Source: Limosilactobacillus caccae
GTDB taxonomy: Bacteria > Bacillota > Bacilli > Lactobacillales > Lactobacillaceae
NCBI RefSeq assembly: GCF_900156885.1
Contig: NZ_FTOY01000011.1
Span: 293,501-357,500, forward strand
Direction of reading: 5' to 3'
Length of the DNA stretch: 64,000 nt
Shown: in pieces, positions 8,625 to 16,173 of the stretch
How the letters are laid out: each line of letters begins with the position of its first letter
Position numbering within the stretch: position 1 is the first letter of the stretch
Translations under genes and position numbers: made by a program
The notes under the pieces: generated by a model
The model's database searches: none
The model's input: only the letters and a program-made list of their open reading frames with translations
What the model was told of the DNA's origin: nothing

Positions 8625-9941
8625 ATGATGATTGATAACTATGATGACGCGCTGGCCTTTATTCATGGCCGCGCAAAGTTTAAAAAGATCCCCACTCTTT
8701 CCCGGATGAAACAATTCTTAGCCGCACTCGGCAACCCCCAGGAGGGACTGAACTATGTCCACGTGACCGGGACCAATGGTAAGGGGTCGGTTGTGGCGAT
8801 GATGCGGTCAGTCCTTTTGGCCAGTGGGCTAACGGTTGGCAGCTTTACCTCACCGTTTATTACTCGCTTTAATGAGCGAATCGAATATAACGGTGAACAG
8901 ATTAGCGATGAGGAGCTGACAAAATTAACCCAGCGCATTGAACCCGTCGTTGCAAGGCTGGACGAGGAGCTGCCAACGGGGGGGCCAACTGAGTTTGAAA
9001 TTGATACGGCGCTGATGTTTTGCTATATGGCAGAAAAGAAGCCGGATGTTGTTTTGCTAGAAGTGGGGATTGGTGGCCTATTTGATTCGACCAACGTCAT
9101 TATTCCCCAAGTCAGTGTCATTACGACCGTGGGCTGGGACCACATGAAATACCTTGGTGATACACTAGCCAAAATTGCCACGCAAAAGGCCGGAATTATT
9201 AAGGACCAGGTGCCGGTGGTGGTTGGCAAGCTGCCATCAGAAGCACGAGAAGTAATTATTGCAGCTGCCCACCGGAAACATGCTCCCCTGTACGAGCTGG
9301 GGGATGCGTTTATGGCGAAGAAAGTCAATGGGCACCAATTTCAAGCGACGATTGACTACCGGGGCCCCGTGATAAAGCGGGGAAGGTTTGCGCTCGGGCT
9401 TGGTGGTGACTACCAGGTAGAAAACGCGGCAGTTGCAATAACGGCGGCACAAGTTTTTATGCAGCAAGTTGGGTTGCCAGTTGATGTTCAGGCCTTTAAG
9501 ATGGGGATCAATGAAACAACCTGGCCGGGCAGGTTAGAAGTAGTAAGTGACGAACCGCTTGTCCTATTAGATGGGGCGCATAATTTACCTGGCATACAGG
9601 CCCTTGTGCAGACGATTCAGGATGATTTTGCCGACCGCGAGGTATACCTCTTAGTGGCGATTTTGGCAGATAAGCAGTACGACTTAATGCTTGGCGAACT
9701 TGCCAGCCTGGGCAACGTCCACTTGTTGGTGACTCAGTTTGCCGGTCCGGGGCCAAAACGACCTAGTGCGGACCTGGCGGCGATCGTAAAAGACATTCCC
9801 ACAAAGTATCCTGTTGAGTACGCATCGGAATGGCAACTCGGCCTTGCTCAGTTAGCTGGTGAGATGAGTGCAGAGGATGTGTTGATCGTTACGGGCTCGC
9901 TTTATTTCATTTCCGATGTTCGACAACTTTTTAAAAATTAA
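8625..9941 (+). CDS. folC: bifunctional folylpolyglutamate synthase/dihydrofolate synthase
   Basis: FolC adds glutamate to folates and, in many bacteria, also makes dihydrofolate from dihydropteroate. I place the start at ATG 8625, with SD TGAGGAG just upstream, giving 438 residues. An open frame back to 8532 crosses a terminator-like hairpin and has no family similarity. The Mur-ligase-type P-loop VTGTNGKGS is near residue 45, the ATPase core motif TEFEI near 120, and the C-terminal Mur ligase domain ends around 435. It precedes radC, as in many lactobacilli. Confidence 0.93.
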   Translation: MMIDNYDDALAFIHGRAKFKKIPTLSRMKQFLAALGNPQEGLNYVHVTGTNGKGSVVAMMRSVLLASGLTVGSFTSPFITRFNERIEYNGEQISDEELTKLTQRIEPVVARLDEELPTGGPTEFEIDTALMFCYMAEKKPDVVLLEVGIGGLFDSTNVIIPQVSVITTVGWDHMKYLGDTLAKIATQKAGIIKDQVPVVVGKLPSEAREVIIAAAHRKHAPLYELGDAFMAKKVNGHQFQATIDYRGPVIKRGRFALGLGGDYQVENAAVAITAAQVFMQQVGLPVDVQAFKMGINETTWPGRLEVVSDEPLVLLDGAHNLPGIQALVQTIQDDFADREVYLLVAILADKQYDLMLGELASLGNVHLLVTQFAGPGPKRPSADLAAIVKDIPTKYPVEYASEWQLGLAQLAGEMSAEDVLIVTGSLYFISDVRQLFKN

Positions 9942-9951
9942 AAGAAAAAAA

Positions 9952-9974
9952 GTGCAAAATCCAAAATTTTACGT
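9952..9974 (+). promoter_or_regulatory. putative late-competence promoter of radC
   Basis: GTGCA (9952-9956), exactly 12 nt, then TTACGT (9969-9974) followed by ATTTAAATAA. The same element with the same spacing precedes comGA (52869) and, with one change, cinA (20523). The GTGCA of radC and comGA also shares the upstream A-run (AAAAAAGTGCA). No good TTGACA/TATAAT pair is seen here, so I infer recognition by an alternative sigma factor of ComX/SigH type. Confidence 0.6.
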
Positions 9975-10017
9975 ATTTAAATAATAGCGAGTAATTTTAA
10001 AGGAGATTGTACTTAAC

Positions 10018-10635
10018 ATGGAAAAAGAAATGCAGAATGATTACGCAGCACTGGTATTGGCAAGCCTTCCCGCTAGTTTGGGTGACCAACGACAACAACT
10101 CTGCCAACAGTTTATCCGGAAGTGTCCGACCCCCTTTGCCCTTAAAAAGGCTAGCCGGGTAGAACGAGAGCAGATGCTTTCCTGGGCACCAGAGATGGCG
10201 ACGGTGTTTGCAGCGATTGAGCTGGGCCAGCAGGTTGCCAAGAGTCACCAAGAAATTATCGGCCACGCCTACTCAAGCGTTGAGCTTGGGCGGGAGATGG
10301 TGGCGCATTTCCAAGGAGAGGAGCAGGAAAGGATCTGCGTCGCCTGCACGGATGTCCACAACGACATCATCGCCTGGAAGACATTATTTGTCGGTGGGCG
10401 GAGTGAGTGTGTCCTTTACCCTGACCGGATTTTTAACTATGCCTTGCGTAACTCAGCGCGCGGAATCATCATGATCCATAACCACCCGTCAGGGGACATT
10501 GAGCCGTCAGACCAGGACTATTCGTTTACCCAGCGGCTTGACCATGGTTGTGACATCATCGGTCTCCAGCTCGTTGACTTCATGATTGTTGGGCGGGACA
10601 AGTATTATAGCTGGCGTGAAGAGCGGTGTATCTAA
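10018..10635 (+). CDS. radC: RadC-family JAB/MPN-domain protein
   Basis: This is a RadC-like protein of 205 residues. The C-terminal JAB1/MPN-type metalloprotease-like domain carries the intact metal motif HNHPSG followed by S and D at the expected spacing (about residues 154-170). The N-terminal part corresponds to the helix-hairpin-helix region but is short. The cellular role of RadC is unsettled despite the name 'DNA repair protein'; in streptococci the gene belongs to the competence regulon. SD AAAGGAGA lies 15-20 nt before the ATG. It sits between folC and mreB, the usual place in lactobacilli. Confidence 0.9.
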   Translation: MEKEMQNDYAALVLASLPASLGDQRQQLCQQFIRKCPTPFALKKASRVEREQMLSWAPEMATVFAAIELGQQVAKSHQEIIGHAYSSVELGREMVAHFQGEEQERICVACTDVHNDIIAWKTLFVGGRSECVLYPDRIFNYALRNSARGIIMIHNHPSGDIEPSDQDYSFTQRLDHGCDIIGLQLVDFMIVGRDKYYSWREERCI

Positions 10636-10703
10636 AAGGTTAAAAAAGAATTAATTTCCGTGCTAAAAATACTTCCTTTCAGATTATTAATGTATATTAA
10701 TGT

Positions 10704-10732
10704 TCGTATGTACCGGGTGGCTATGGTATAAT
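10704..10732 (+). promoter_or_regulatory. extended -10 promoter of mreB
   Basis: TGG-TATAAT (TATAAT at 10727-10732) is an extended -10 element; the -35 region (TTCGTA at 10704-10709) is weak. It lies inside the longest open frame of mreB and so decides the start codon: transcription would begin near 10739. Confidence 0.7.
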
Positions 10733-10777
10733 ATGCACGATATTAATTTGATTTTAAAGACGAAGGGAAGAAGCAGA

Positions 10778-11779
10778 TTGCTAGGAATCGGAACAAAAAA
10801 TCTTGGCATTGACCTTGGAACTGCTAATACGATTGTTTACCTCGAAGGTAAGGGGATCGTATTACGCGAGCCATCAGTTGTTGCCCGTAACACAAAGACC
10901 AACGAGGTGATTTCCGTTGGCACTGATGCGCGGGACATGATTGGGCGGACACCAGAGAGCATTGTTGCCATTCGGCCAATGAAAGATGGGGTTATCGCTG
11001 ATTATGACACGACTGTTGCAATGATGAAGTATTACATTGACAAGACCCTTGGGAATAACGGCAAGCCGTACGTGATGGTTTGTGTACCAAGTGGAATTAC
11101 CGAAGTTGAAAAGCGGGCCGTCATCGATGCTACGCGGGTAGCCGGTGCACGTGATGCTTACGTTATTGAAGAACCATTTGCAGCGGCAATTGGGGCCGGC
11201 CTTCCAGTAATGGACCCAACCGGGAGCATGGTTGTTGATATTGGTGGTGGAACGACCGACGTTGCCACAATTTCGTTAGGTGGGATTGTGTCCAGCCGTT
11301 CTATCCGGATGGCCGGTGACAAGATGAACGATGCGATTGTCCAATATGTCCGGCAACACATGAACCTCTTGATTGGGGACCGGACCGCCGAAAAACTGAA
11401 GTGGGATGTTGGTTCTGCATCAGTAGAAGCTGCTGAAGAGATGGGGACGACCCAGGTTCGCGGACGGGACCTTGTTACTGGTTTACCTAAGACGATGGAA
11501 GTTTCCGCTAAGGACGTTTCGACGGCACTTCAAGACGTTGTTGACAGCATTATTACTGCAATTAAGGGAACCTTGGAAGAGACTTCACCAGAAATCGCAG
11601 CGGATGTTATTGACCACGGAATTGTCCTAACCGGTGGTGGGGCCTTGTTGAAGCACCTCCCAGATGTTATTGCTGATGCAACAAAGGTACCAGTATTCAT
11701 TGCCAATGATCCCCTCGATTGTGTGGCGATCGGTACTGGTGAATCACTAAAGAGTATTGATGTAATGAAGAAGAAGTAA
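10778..11779 (+). CDS. mreB: rod shape-determining protein MreB
   Basis: MreB is the actin-like ATPase that forms membrane-bound filaments guiding lateral wall synthesis. I choose the TTG at 10778 (SD GAAGGGAAGAAG), giving 333 residues, the usual family length. The open frame extends to an ATG at 10700, but that ATG lies upstream of the promoter and the extra 26 residues do not fit the family. Actin-fold motifs are intact: phosphate-1 DLGTANT near residue 12, phosphate-2 [10 protein letters not shown] near 155-165, and adenosine motif LTGGGALL near 285. It is followed by mreC and mreD. Confidence 0.96.
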   Translation: MLGIGTKNLGIDLGTANTIVYLEGKGIVLREPSVVARNTKTNEVISVGTDARDMIGRTPESIVAIRPMKDGVIADYDTTVAMMKYYIDKTLGNNGKPYVMVCVPSGITEVEKRAVIDATRVAGARDAYVIEEPFAAAIGAGLPVMDPTGSMVVDIGGGTTDVATISLGGIVSSRSIRMAGDKMNDAIVQYVRQHMNLLIGDRTAEKLKWDVGSASVEAAEEMGTTQVRGRDLVTGLPKTMEVSAKDVSTALQDVVDSIITAIKGTLEETSPEIAADVIDHGIVLTGGGALLKHLPDVIADATKVPVFIANDPLDCVAIGTGESLKSIDVMKKK

Positions 11780-11857
11780 TCTTTCATTACTTAATTGAGA
11801 ATTGTGAATGCGGTCAGATTGATCGTAAATCATCATTGGGATTAACTAATGATTGGC

Positions 11858-11894
11858 GGGGCTGGTCACTAAACATAATTGTTTAGCAGGCCCC
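11858..11894 (+). other. stable hairpin between mreB and mreC
   Basis: GGGGCTG...CTAAACA - TAAT - TGTTTAG-CAGGCCCC folds into a strong two-part stem in the 150 bp between mreB and mreC. The following sequence (GTCTTAATTACC) is only weakly T-rich, so it may be a leaky terminator, an RNA-processing site or an mRNA-stability element that sets MreB above MreC/MreD. Confidence 0.5.
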
Positions 11895-11930
11895 GTCTTA
11901 ATTACCTTGTGTATGCATTGGAGGAACAAA

Positions 11931-12788
11931 ATGCAGAAATTTTTTTCCAATCGCCGATTAGTTCTTATTGTGATCATTTTAGTTGTCTGTTTTGGACTGA
12001 TGGCCGGCTCGGTTTCGCTGCGTAATCGCCGCAATACCCCGCCTATTATCCAGCAGTTTGGCAATGATATTGTTGGCTTTGTCGACAGTGCCGTTGCCCT
12101 TCCAGTAAACTGGATGCAGACGAGCATCAGTTCCGTTAACGGGTTGATGAATACCTACGCGGAAAACCGGGAACTAAAGCAACAAGTAACTGAGTTAGCG
12201 CAGACCAAGGTTCGTGACCAAACCTTGGCCCATGAAAACAAGCAACTAAAGCAGCAGTTAAAGTTGAATAATTCAATGACCGACTATAACACGGTGACTG
12301 CGGCGGTCCTAATGCGGACGCCTTCTTCTTGGCAACGACAACTGGTCATTAATAAGGGCCAGTCAAGTGGAATTGAGAAGAACATGCCAGTGATGAGTGG
12401 TAGTGGCCTGATCGGTCGGGTGACGGAAGTAAATAAGACAAACAGTAAGGTCGAATTATTAAGTGATACTAGTGAGTCGTCAAACCGCTTTGCCATTACC
12501 TTGAACGGTAGTAATGGCAAGGTGGTCAACGGAATCATCACTGGTTATAATGCCTCCACTAATGAGCTAGAGATGGGGCAAGTGACCGCAAAGGCAAAGA
12601 TTAAAAAGGGGACCAAGGTAGTGACCAGCGGAATGGGTGGTATCACGCCGAAGGGACTCTATGTTGGTCGTGTCTCCCGGGTCGGCAAGGATGATTATGG
12701 CCTGGCTCAACGAATCTATATCACTCCAGCAACGGACTTTAACGATATCAACATCGTGACAGTTGCTGAAGCTGCTTCACAGGAGTGA
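11931..12788 (+). CDS. mreC: rod shape-determining protein MreC
   Basis: MreC is a bitopic membrane protein of the elongasome that links MreB to penicillin-binding proteins outside the cell. The start is the ATG at 11931 behind SD GGAGG. The longer frame from 11853 crosses the hairpin and lacks family similarity. The 285 residues show a short cytoplasmic tail, one membrane helix (about 9-28), a coiled-coil region (about 70-105, with repeated LKQQ) and the C-terminal beta-barrel domain with the MPVMSGSGLIGRV motif. It is 7 bp from mreD. Confidence 0.94.
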   Translation: MQKFFSNRRLVLIVIILVVCFGLMAGSVSLRNRRNTPPIIQQFGNDIVGFVDSAVALPVNWMQTSISSVNGLMNTYAENRELKQQVTELAQTKVRDQTLAHENKQLKQQLKLNNSMTDYNTVTAAVLMRTPSSWQRQLVINKGQSSGIEKNMPVMSGSGLIGRVTEVNKTNSKVELLSDTSESSNRFAITLNGSNGKVVNGIITGYNASTNELEMGQVTAKAKIKKGTKVVTSGMGGITPKGLYVGRVSRVGKDDYGLAQRIYITPATDFNDINIVTVAEAASQE

Positions 12789-12795
12789 TTACATT

Positions 12796-13332
12796 ATGTA
12801 TCGATTGTCACGACTAAAATATGTTTTCCCCATTGGCCTGTTTGTCAGCCTATTTCTTGACGGTGCCTTGAGCCATGTCTGGGCGCCACTATTTTTCCGC
12901 TATCCGTACTCGATGGTTAGCCAACTCGTTTTATTGTGGTTGGTCTTGTCATATTTCTTTGAAGATGACATTGAGATCCCCCTCATTCCCTTTGCAATTG
13001 CTGCGGGGGCGGTTTATGACCTTTACTTTTCCGGTATTCTCGGTCTATTTATCTTCTTGTACCCGTTGATTGTCGCGCTAACAAAAGTTTTAGCCCGCTA
13101 CTTTAGTTCGTCGTTCTTATCGATGATCATGATCTTTTTTGTTGACCTGGTTGTCTTTGAGACGCTTAATTACTGGGCATATTACCTTATCGGGATTACC
13201 GACGTTGGCTTTGGTGACTACTTGGTCTTTACCTTAGCACCGACACTAGCGTTAAACTTGATCTATTTTGTCGTTTTATTTTGGCCAATCCGGGCAATGT
13301 ACCGGTGGGGGCTTGATGACGGGCAAGTTTAA
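12796..13332 (+). CDS. mreD: rod shape-determining protein MreD
   Basis: MreD is a small integral membrane partner of MreC in the elongasome. The start is the ATG at 12796, behind an AGGAG at the mreC stop, giving 178 residues; an in-frame start at 12763 would overlap mreC without an SD. Five hydrophobic segments, the AAGAVYDLYFSGILG motif around residue 75 and the position after mreC identify it. No terminator is evident before the next promoter. Confidence 0.9.
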   Translation: MYRLSRLKYVFPIGLFVSLFLDGALSHVWAPLFFRYPYSMVSQLVLLWLVLSYFFEDDIEIPLIPFAIAAGAVYDLYFSGILGLFIFLYPLIVALTKVLARYFSSSFLSMIMIFFVDLVVFETLNYWAYYLIGITDVGFGDYLVFTLAPTLALNLIYFVVLFWPIRAMYRWGLDDGQV

Positions 13333-13340
13333 AATAGTTC

Positions 13341-13369
13341 TTGACATTATGAGAATTTCATTATAGGAT
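13341..13369 (+). promoter_or_regulatory. promoter of the T-box-controlled ABC transporter operon
   Basis: A perfect TTGACA (13341-13346), 17 nt spacer and TAGGAT (13364-13369) begin 9 bp after the mreD stop. Predicted transcription start is about 13376, right before the T-box RNA. Confidence 0.8.
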
Positions 13370-13375
13370 ACTAAC

Positions 13376-13640
13376 AACATCATAAATGACAGTGAACAGA
13401 CTAGTAGAACTTCATGAGCAGCAAAGAGAGTCCCGTTTGGTGGGAGGGGACCTGTTCAAAAGTTTGAATCACATCTGTGAGTTGGTCTTCTGAAGTCCTA
13501 AGTAGGAAGACCCGGGGAAGCCCGTTACAGCACGGAGTTTATTTAATGAACTCACTAAGGTTATTCTTCGTGAGAAGGTAACAAGATGAGGTGGAACCGC
13601 GGAAACGCCCTCGTAGCCAGTTGGCTCGGGGGCGTTTTTC
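13376..13640 (+). promoter_or_regulatory. T-box riboswitch (complete unit) with terminator
   Basis: Stem I landmarks are present in order: GA motif AGTGA (13391), AGTAG (13403), AG-bulge AGAGAG (13425), distal-loop GGTG (13439) and the specifier-loop strand GAATCACATC (13466-13475). The T-box core GAGGTGGAACCGCGG lies at 13588-13602, with antiterminator pairing GAGG/CCTC and GCG/CGC. The competing terminator AACGCCC...GGGCGTT plus T-run spans 13604-13639. The specifier is ambiguous: TCA, CAC or ATC fit depending on how one nucleotide is placed. The UGGA of the core predicts a tRNA with U at the discriminator position. Confidence 0.92.
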
Positions 13641-13755
13641 TATTCCAGAAGATTAGATGAACTTGCCGAGATAGGTACTGTGAGGTGCCTATAAACTGAG
13701 GTGGAACCACGATTTGATCGTCCTCTAGGAAAGTCTTTTCCTAGGGGATTTTTGT
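13641..13755 (+). promoter_or_regulatory. second T-box antiterminator/terminator unit lacking Stem I
   Basis: Immediately after the first terminator comes a Stem III-like hairpin (ATAGG...CCTAT, 13671-13692). A second T-box core follows, GAGGTGGAACCACG (13698-13711), with antiterminator pairing ACGAT/ATCGT and GAGG/CCTC. The terminator is CCTCTAGGAAA...TTTTCCTAGGGG with a T-run (13722-13755). Only about 58 nt separate the first T-run from the second core, too little for a Stem I, so this half has no specifier of its own. See findings. Confidence 0.85.
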
Positions 13756-13796
13756 TTACTGGTATTTGATAATTAATTAACTAAGGAGGCAATACA

Positions 13797-14444
13797 ATGT
13801 CAATGCAATATATAAATGAAATCTTACCTTCATTATTTCAGGGAGCAGGTCTTACCCTCCAAATTTTCTTCTGGACGTTAGTCGGTTCTTTACCGCTCGG
13901 AATTCTTGTCAGCTTAGGGTTAACCTCAAAAATCCACCCCTTAAAGTGGCTCCTTGAAATTTACGTTTGGCTGATGCGGGGGACACCATTGCTATTGCAA
14001 TTAATCTTTGTCTTCTATGGTTTACCAATTGTCGGAATCGTCTTTGAACGTTATGACGCCGCACTAGTTGCCTTCATCCTCAACTACGCCGCCTACTTTG
14101 CGGAAATCTTCCGTGGTGGTTTTCAGTCAGTTGACCAGGGGCAGTTTGAAGCAGCGAAGGTTCTTCGTCTAAGCTACTGGCAAACCCTTCGTAAGATTAT
14201 CATCCCGCAAGTCGTTAAGATTGTTATCCCATCAATTGGGAATGAAGTGATTAACTTAGTTAAGGATTCATCATTAGTTTACGTAATCGGGCTTGGCGAC
14301 TTACTCCGGGCCGGGAACGTCGCAACCGCCCGCGATGTCACCTTAGTACCACTGCTGCTTGTCGGGTTAATTTACTTAATTCTCGTCGGGATTTGTACTT
14401 TGGTCTTACGGCAAGTCGAAAAACGCTACGCATACTTTAAGTAG
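13797..14444 (+). CDS. amino acid ABC transporter permease
   Basis: This is a HisM/GlnP-type permease subunit of a polar amino-acid importer. The 215 residues have about five membrane helices. The EAA loop for ATPase contact is in the stretch QFEAAKVLRLSYWQTLRKIIIPQ (about residues 120-142), and an early LMRGTPLLLQL motif is near residue 60. SD AAGGAGG precedes the ATG. It is the first gene of a three-gene operon (permease, ATPase, binding protein) behind the T-box leader, so its expression should respond to an uncharged tRNA. The substrate is not fixed by sequence. Confidence 0.9.
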   Translation: MSMQYINEILPSLFQGAGLTLQIFFWTLVGSLPLGILVSLGLTSKIHPLKWLLEIYVWLMRGTPLLLQLIFVFYGLPIVGIVFERYDAALVAFILNYAAYFAEIFRGGFQSVDQGQFEAAKVLRLSYWQTLRKIIIPQVVKIVIPSIGNEVINLVKDSSLVYVIGLGDLLRAGNVATARDVTLVPLLLVGLIYLILVGICTLVLRQVEKRYAYFK

Positions 14445-14458
14445 GGGAGGAGATCACT

Positions 14459-15103
14459 ATGTTAGAAGTTCGCAATCTAAAGAAAAGTTTTGGCGGCCGG
14501 CAAATTTTAAACGGGGTTGACCTCACCGTTGAAGATGGCAAAATCCTTTGTATTGTTGGACCGTCTGGTGCTGGGAAAACAACGCTCTTGCGGTGCATAA
14601 CTGGTCTGGAAAGCCCTGATAGTGGGGAGTTCTCTATTGATGGCCGGTCATTTAACCCCCAAGGGACCGAGGCAAATGACCGGGTGATTGGGGTTGTCTT
14701 TCAGGACTTCAAGCTTTTCCCCAACCTATCAGTGATGGAAAACATTACCCTTGCGCCAACGATGGTTTTAAAAAAGGATAAAACAGCCGCAACGGCAGAA
14801 GCTAAGCGGTTGCTTGATGAACTGGGCTTGGGTGATAAGGAGGACCTTTACCCCTACCAATTGTCAGGGGGACAAAAGCAACGGGTAGCAATCGCCCGGG
14901 CATTAGCGATGAAGCCAAAGATCTTATGCTATGATGAGCCAACCTCGGCCCTTGACCCGAACCTGCGGAAGGATGTTGCTAACATTATCCTGGGCTTGAA
15001 AAAAGACGGGATGACCCAGCTGATTGTTACTCACGATTTGGACTTTGCCGAGGACGTCGCTGATGATATTTTGAAAGTTAAGCCACTTGACCAGCAAAAC
15101 TAA
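14459..15103 (+). CDS. amino acid ABC transporter ATP-binding protein
   Basis: This is the ATPase subunit of the importer. The 214 residues carry Walker A GPSGAGKTT (about residue 34), the Q-loop in VVFQDFKLF, signature LSGGQKQRVAIARAL, Walker B ILCYDEPTSALD and the H-loop THD. It is slightly shorter than the usual 240 residues because the C-terminal tail after the H-loop is brief. It starts 14 bp after the permease with SD GGGGAGGAG. Confidence 0.92.
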   Translation: MLEVRNLKKSFGGRQILNGVDLTVEDGKILCIVGPSGAGKTTLLRCITGLESPDSGEFSIDGRSFNPQGTEANDRVIGVVFQDFKLFPNLSVMENITLAPTMVLKKDKTAATAEAKRLLDELGLGDKEDLYPYQLSGGQKQRVAIARALAMKPKILCYDEPTSALDPNLRKDVANIILGLKKDGMTQLIVTHDLDFAEDVADDILKVKPLDQQN

Positions 15104-15115
15104 GGAGGGAGCAAG

Positions 15116-15961
15116 ATGAAAAGATTTAAAGCTGTTTCGCTGATCCTTTTATTAATCGTTCCCCTTTTCCTTCTCGCTGGGTGTGAAAACCTTACTAGTC
15201 GGGCAAACACCCAGGATACGTGGAGCCGGATTCAACAACGCAAGCGGGTAATCGTGGGCCTTGATGATAGCTTTGTCCCGATGGGTTACCGGCAAAAGGA
15301 CGGTAAGTTGGTCGGTTATGACATTGACCTTGCCCGGGCGGTGTTTAAGCAATACGGCATTAAGGTTGATTTTCAACCAATTGATTGGTCGATGAAGGAA
15401 ACGGAGCTGAAAAACGGCACCATTGACCTCTTATGGAATGGTTATTCAATTAACCCTGACCGGGCAAAGAAGGTGGCCTTTAGCCGCCCCTATCTAAGGA
15501 ACCGGCAGATTTTGGTAACCAAGAAGGCAAGTGATATTAAGAACCTGAATGATATGACGGGGAAGTCACTGGGGGTTCAAAGCGGGTCAACCGGGTTGAC
15601 AGTGTTGGATGAAAAGCCCAAGCTCCTAAAAGACAAGATTAAAAACAAGGAGCCGATTCAATACGATACCTTCCCGAACGCCTTTATCGACTTGAACGCT
15701 AACCGTATTCAGGGGATTTTAATGGACGAAGTATACGCTGATTACTACATTAAGCACCAACAGAACAGCCGCGATTACCGGACATATGTAAGTAAGCAGT
15801 TGCCGATGGAATCATTTGCTGTCGGGATGCGCAAGGGCGATAAAACCTTGCAAAAGAAGATTAATGACGGCTTAGGGAAGCTCCAACAGAATGGCGAATT
15901 AAGAAAGATCAATGAGAAATGGTTTGGCCAAGATAGTAACTACCTCGGCCCAGTTAACTAG
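15116..15961 (+). CDS. amino acid ABC transporter substrate-binding lipoprotein
   Basis: This is the extracellular binding protein of the importer. A type II signal peptide ends in the lipobox LAGC (Cys23), so the mature protein should be lipid-anchored. The rest of the 281 residues is a periplasmic-binding-protein type 3 fold: VGLDDSFVPMGYR at the start of the first lobe, GYDIDLARAVF, then the hinge region around SLGVQSGSTG. The sequence type recalls the lactobacillus BspA/collagen-binding (CnBP) proteins, some of which bind cystine. That is recollection rather than proof, and the ligand remains open. Confidence 0.9.
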   Translation: MKRFKAVSLILLLIVPLFLLAGCENLTSRANTQDTWSRIQQRKRVIVGLDDSFVPMGYRQKDGKLVGYDIDLARAVFKQYGIKVDFQPIDWSMKETELKNGTIDLLWNGYSINPDRAKKVAFSRPYLRNRQILVTKKASDIKNLNDMTGKSLGVQSGSTGLTVLDEKPKLLKDKIKNKEPIQYDTFPNAFIDLNANRIQGILMDEVYADYYIKHQQNSRDYRTYVSKQLPMESFAVGMRKGDKTLQKKINDGLGKLQQNGELRKINEKWFGQDSNYLGPVN

Positions 15962-15963
15962 AT

Positions 15964-15999
15964 AAACGGGATCGGTGGACTATTTCGCCGGTCCCGTTA
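15964..15999 (+). terminator. terminator after the ABC importer operon
   Basis: AAACGGGATCGG ... CCGGTCCCGTT forms a good stem just after the stop codon. The downstream T-content (ATCTTTA) is modest. Confidence 0.65.
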
Positions 16000-16061
16000 T
16001 CTTTACCGTGGTGCCGCCAGGAAATTAATTTGATAAATTGGCGAGAAATATAGTAATCAAT

Positions 16062-16090
16062 TTGTAATTTAGCCGCTTTTAACGTATCAT
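16062..16090 (+). promoter_or_regulatory. promoter of ymfF
   Basis: TTGTAA (16062-16067), 17 nt spacer, TATCAT (16085-16090). It predicts a leader of about 75 nt before the GTG start of ymfF. Confidence 0.65.
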
Positions 16091-16120
16091 TAACCAGTAC
16101 GATAATTCGATTGAAACTGG

Positions 16121-16155
16121 GTGGCAGCTAGGTAACCCCTTGCTGCACTTTTTAT
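16121..16155 (+). terminator. leader terminator/attenuator in front of ymfF
   Basis: GTGGCAGC...AGG-TAACC-CCT...GCTGCAC forms a hairpin directly followed by TTTTTATT. It lies between the ymfF promoter and its SD, so it would end transcription inside the leader unless overcome. No known riboswitch class was recognised in the short upstream leader. Confidence 0.55.
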
Positions 16156-16173
16156 TGAAGGGAGAAAGAGACC

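Noticed and set aside
11041..11180. GTGCA...TTACGT pair inside mreB resembling the competence element
   Set aside because: The spacing between GTGCA and TTACG here is 8, not 12, and it lies within coding sequence.
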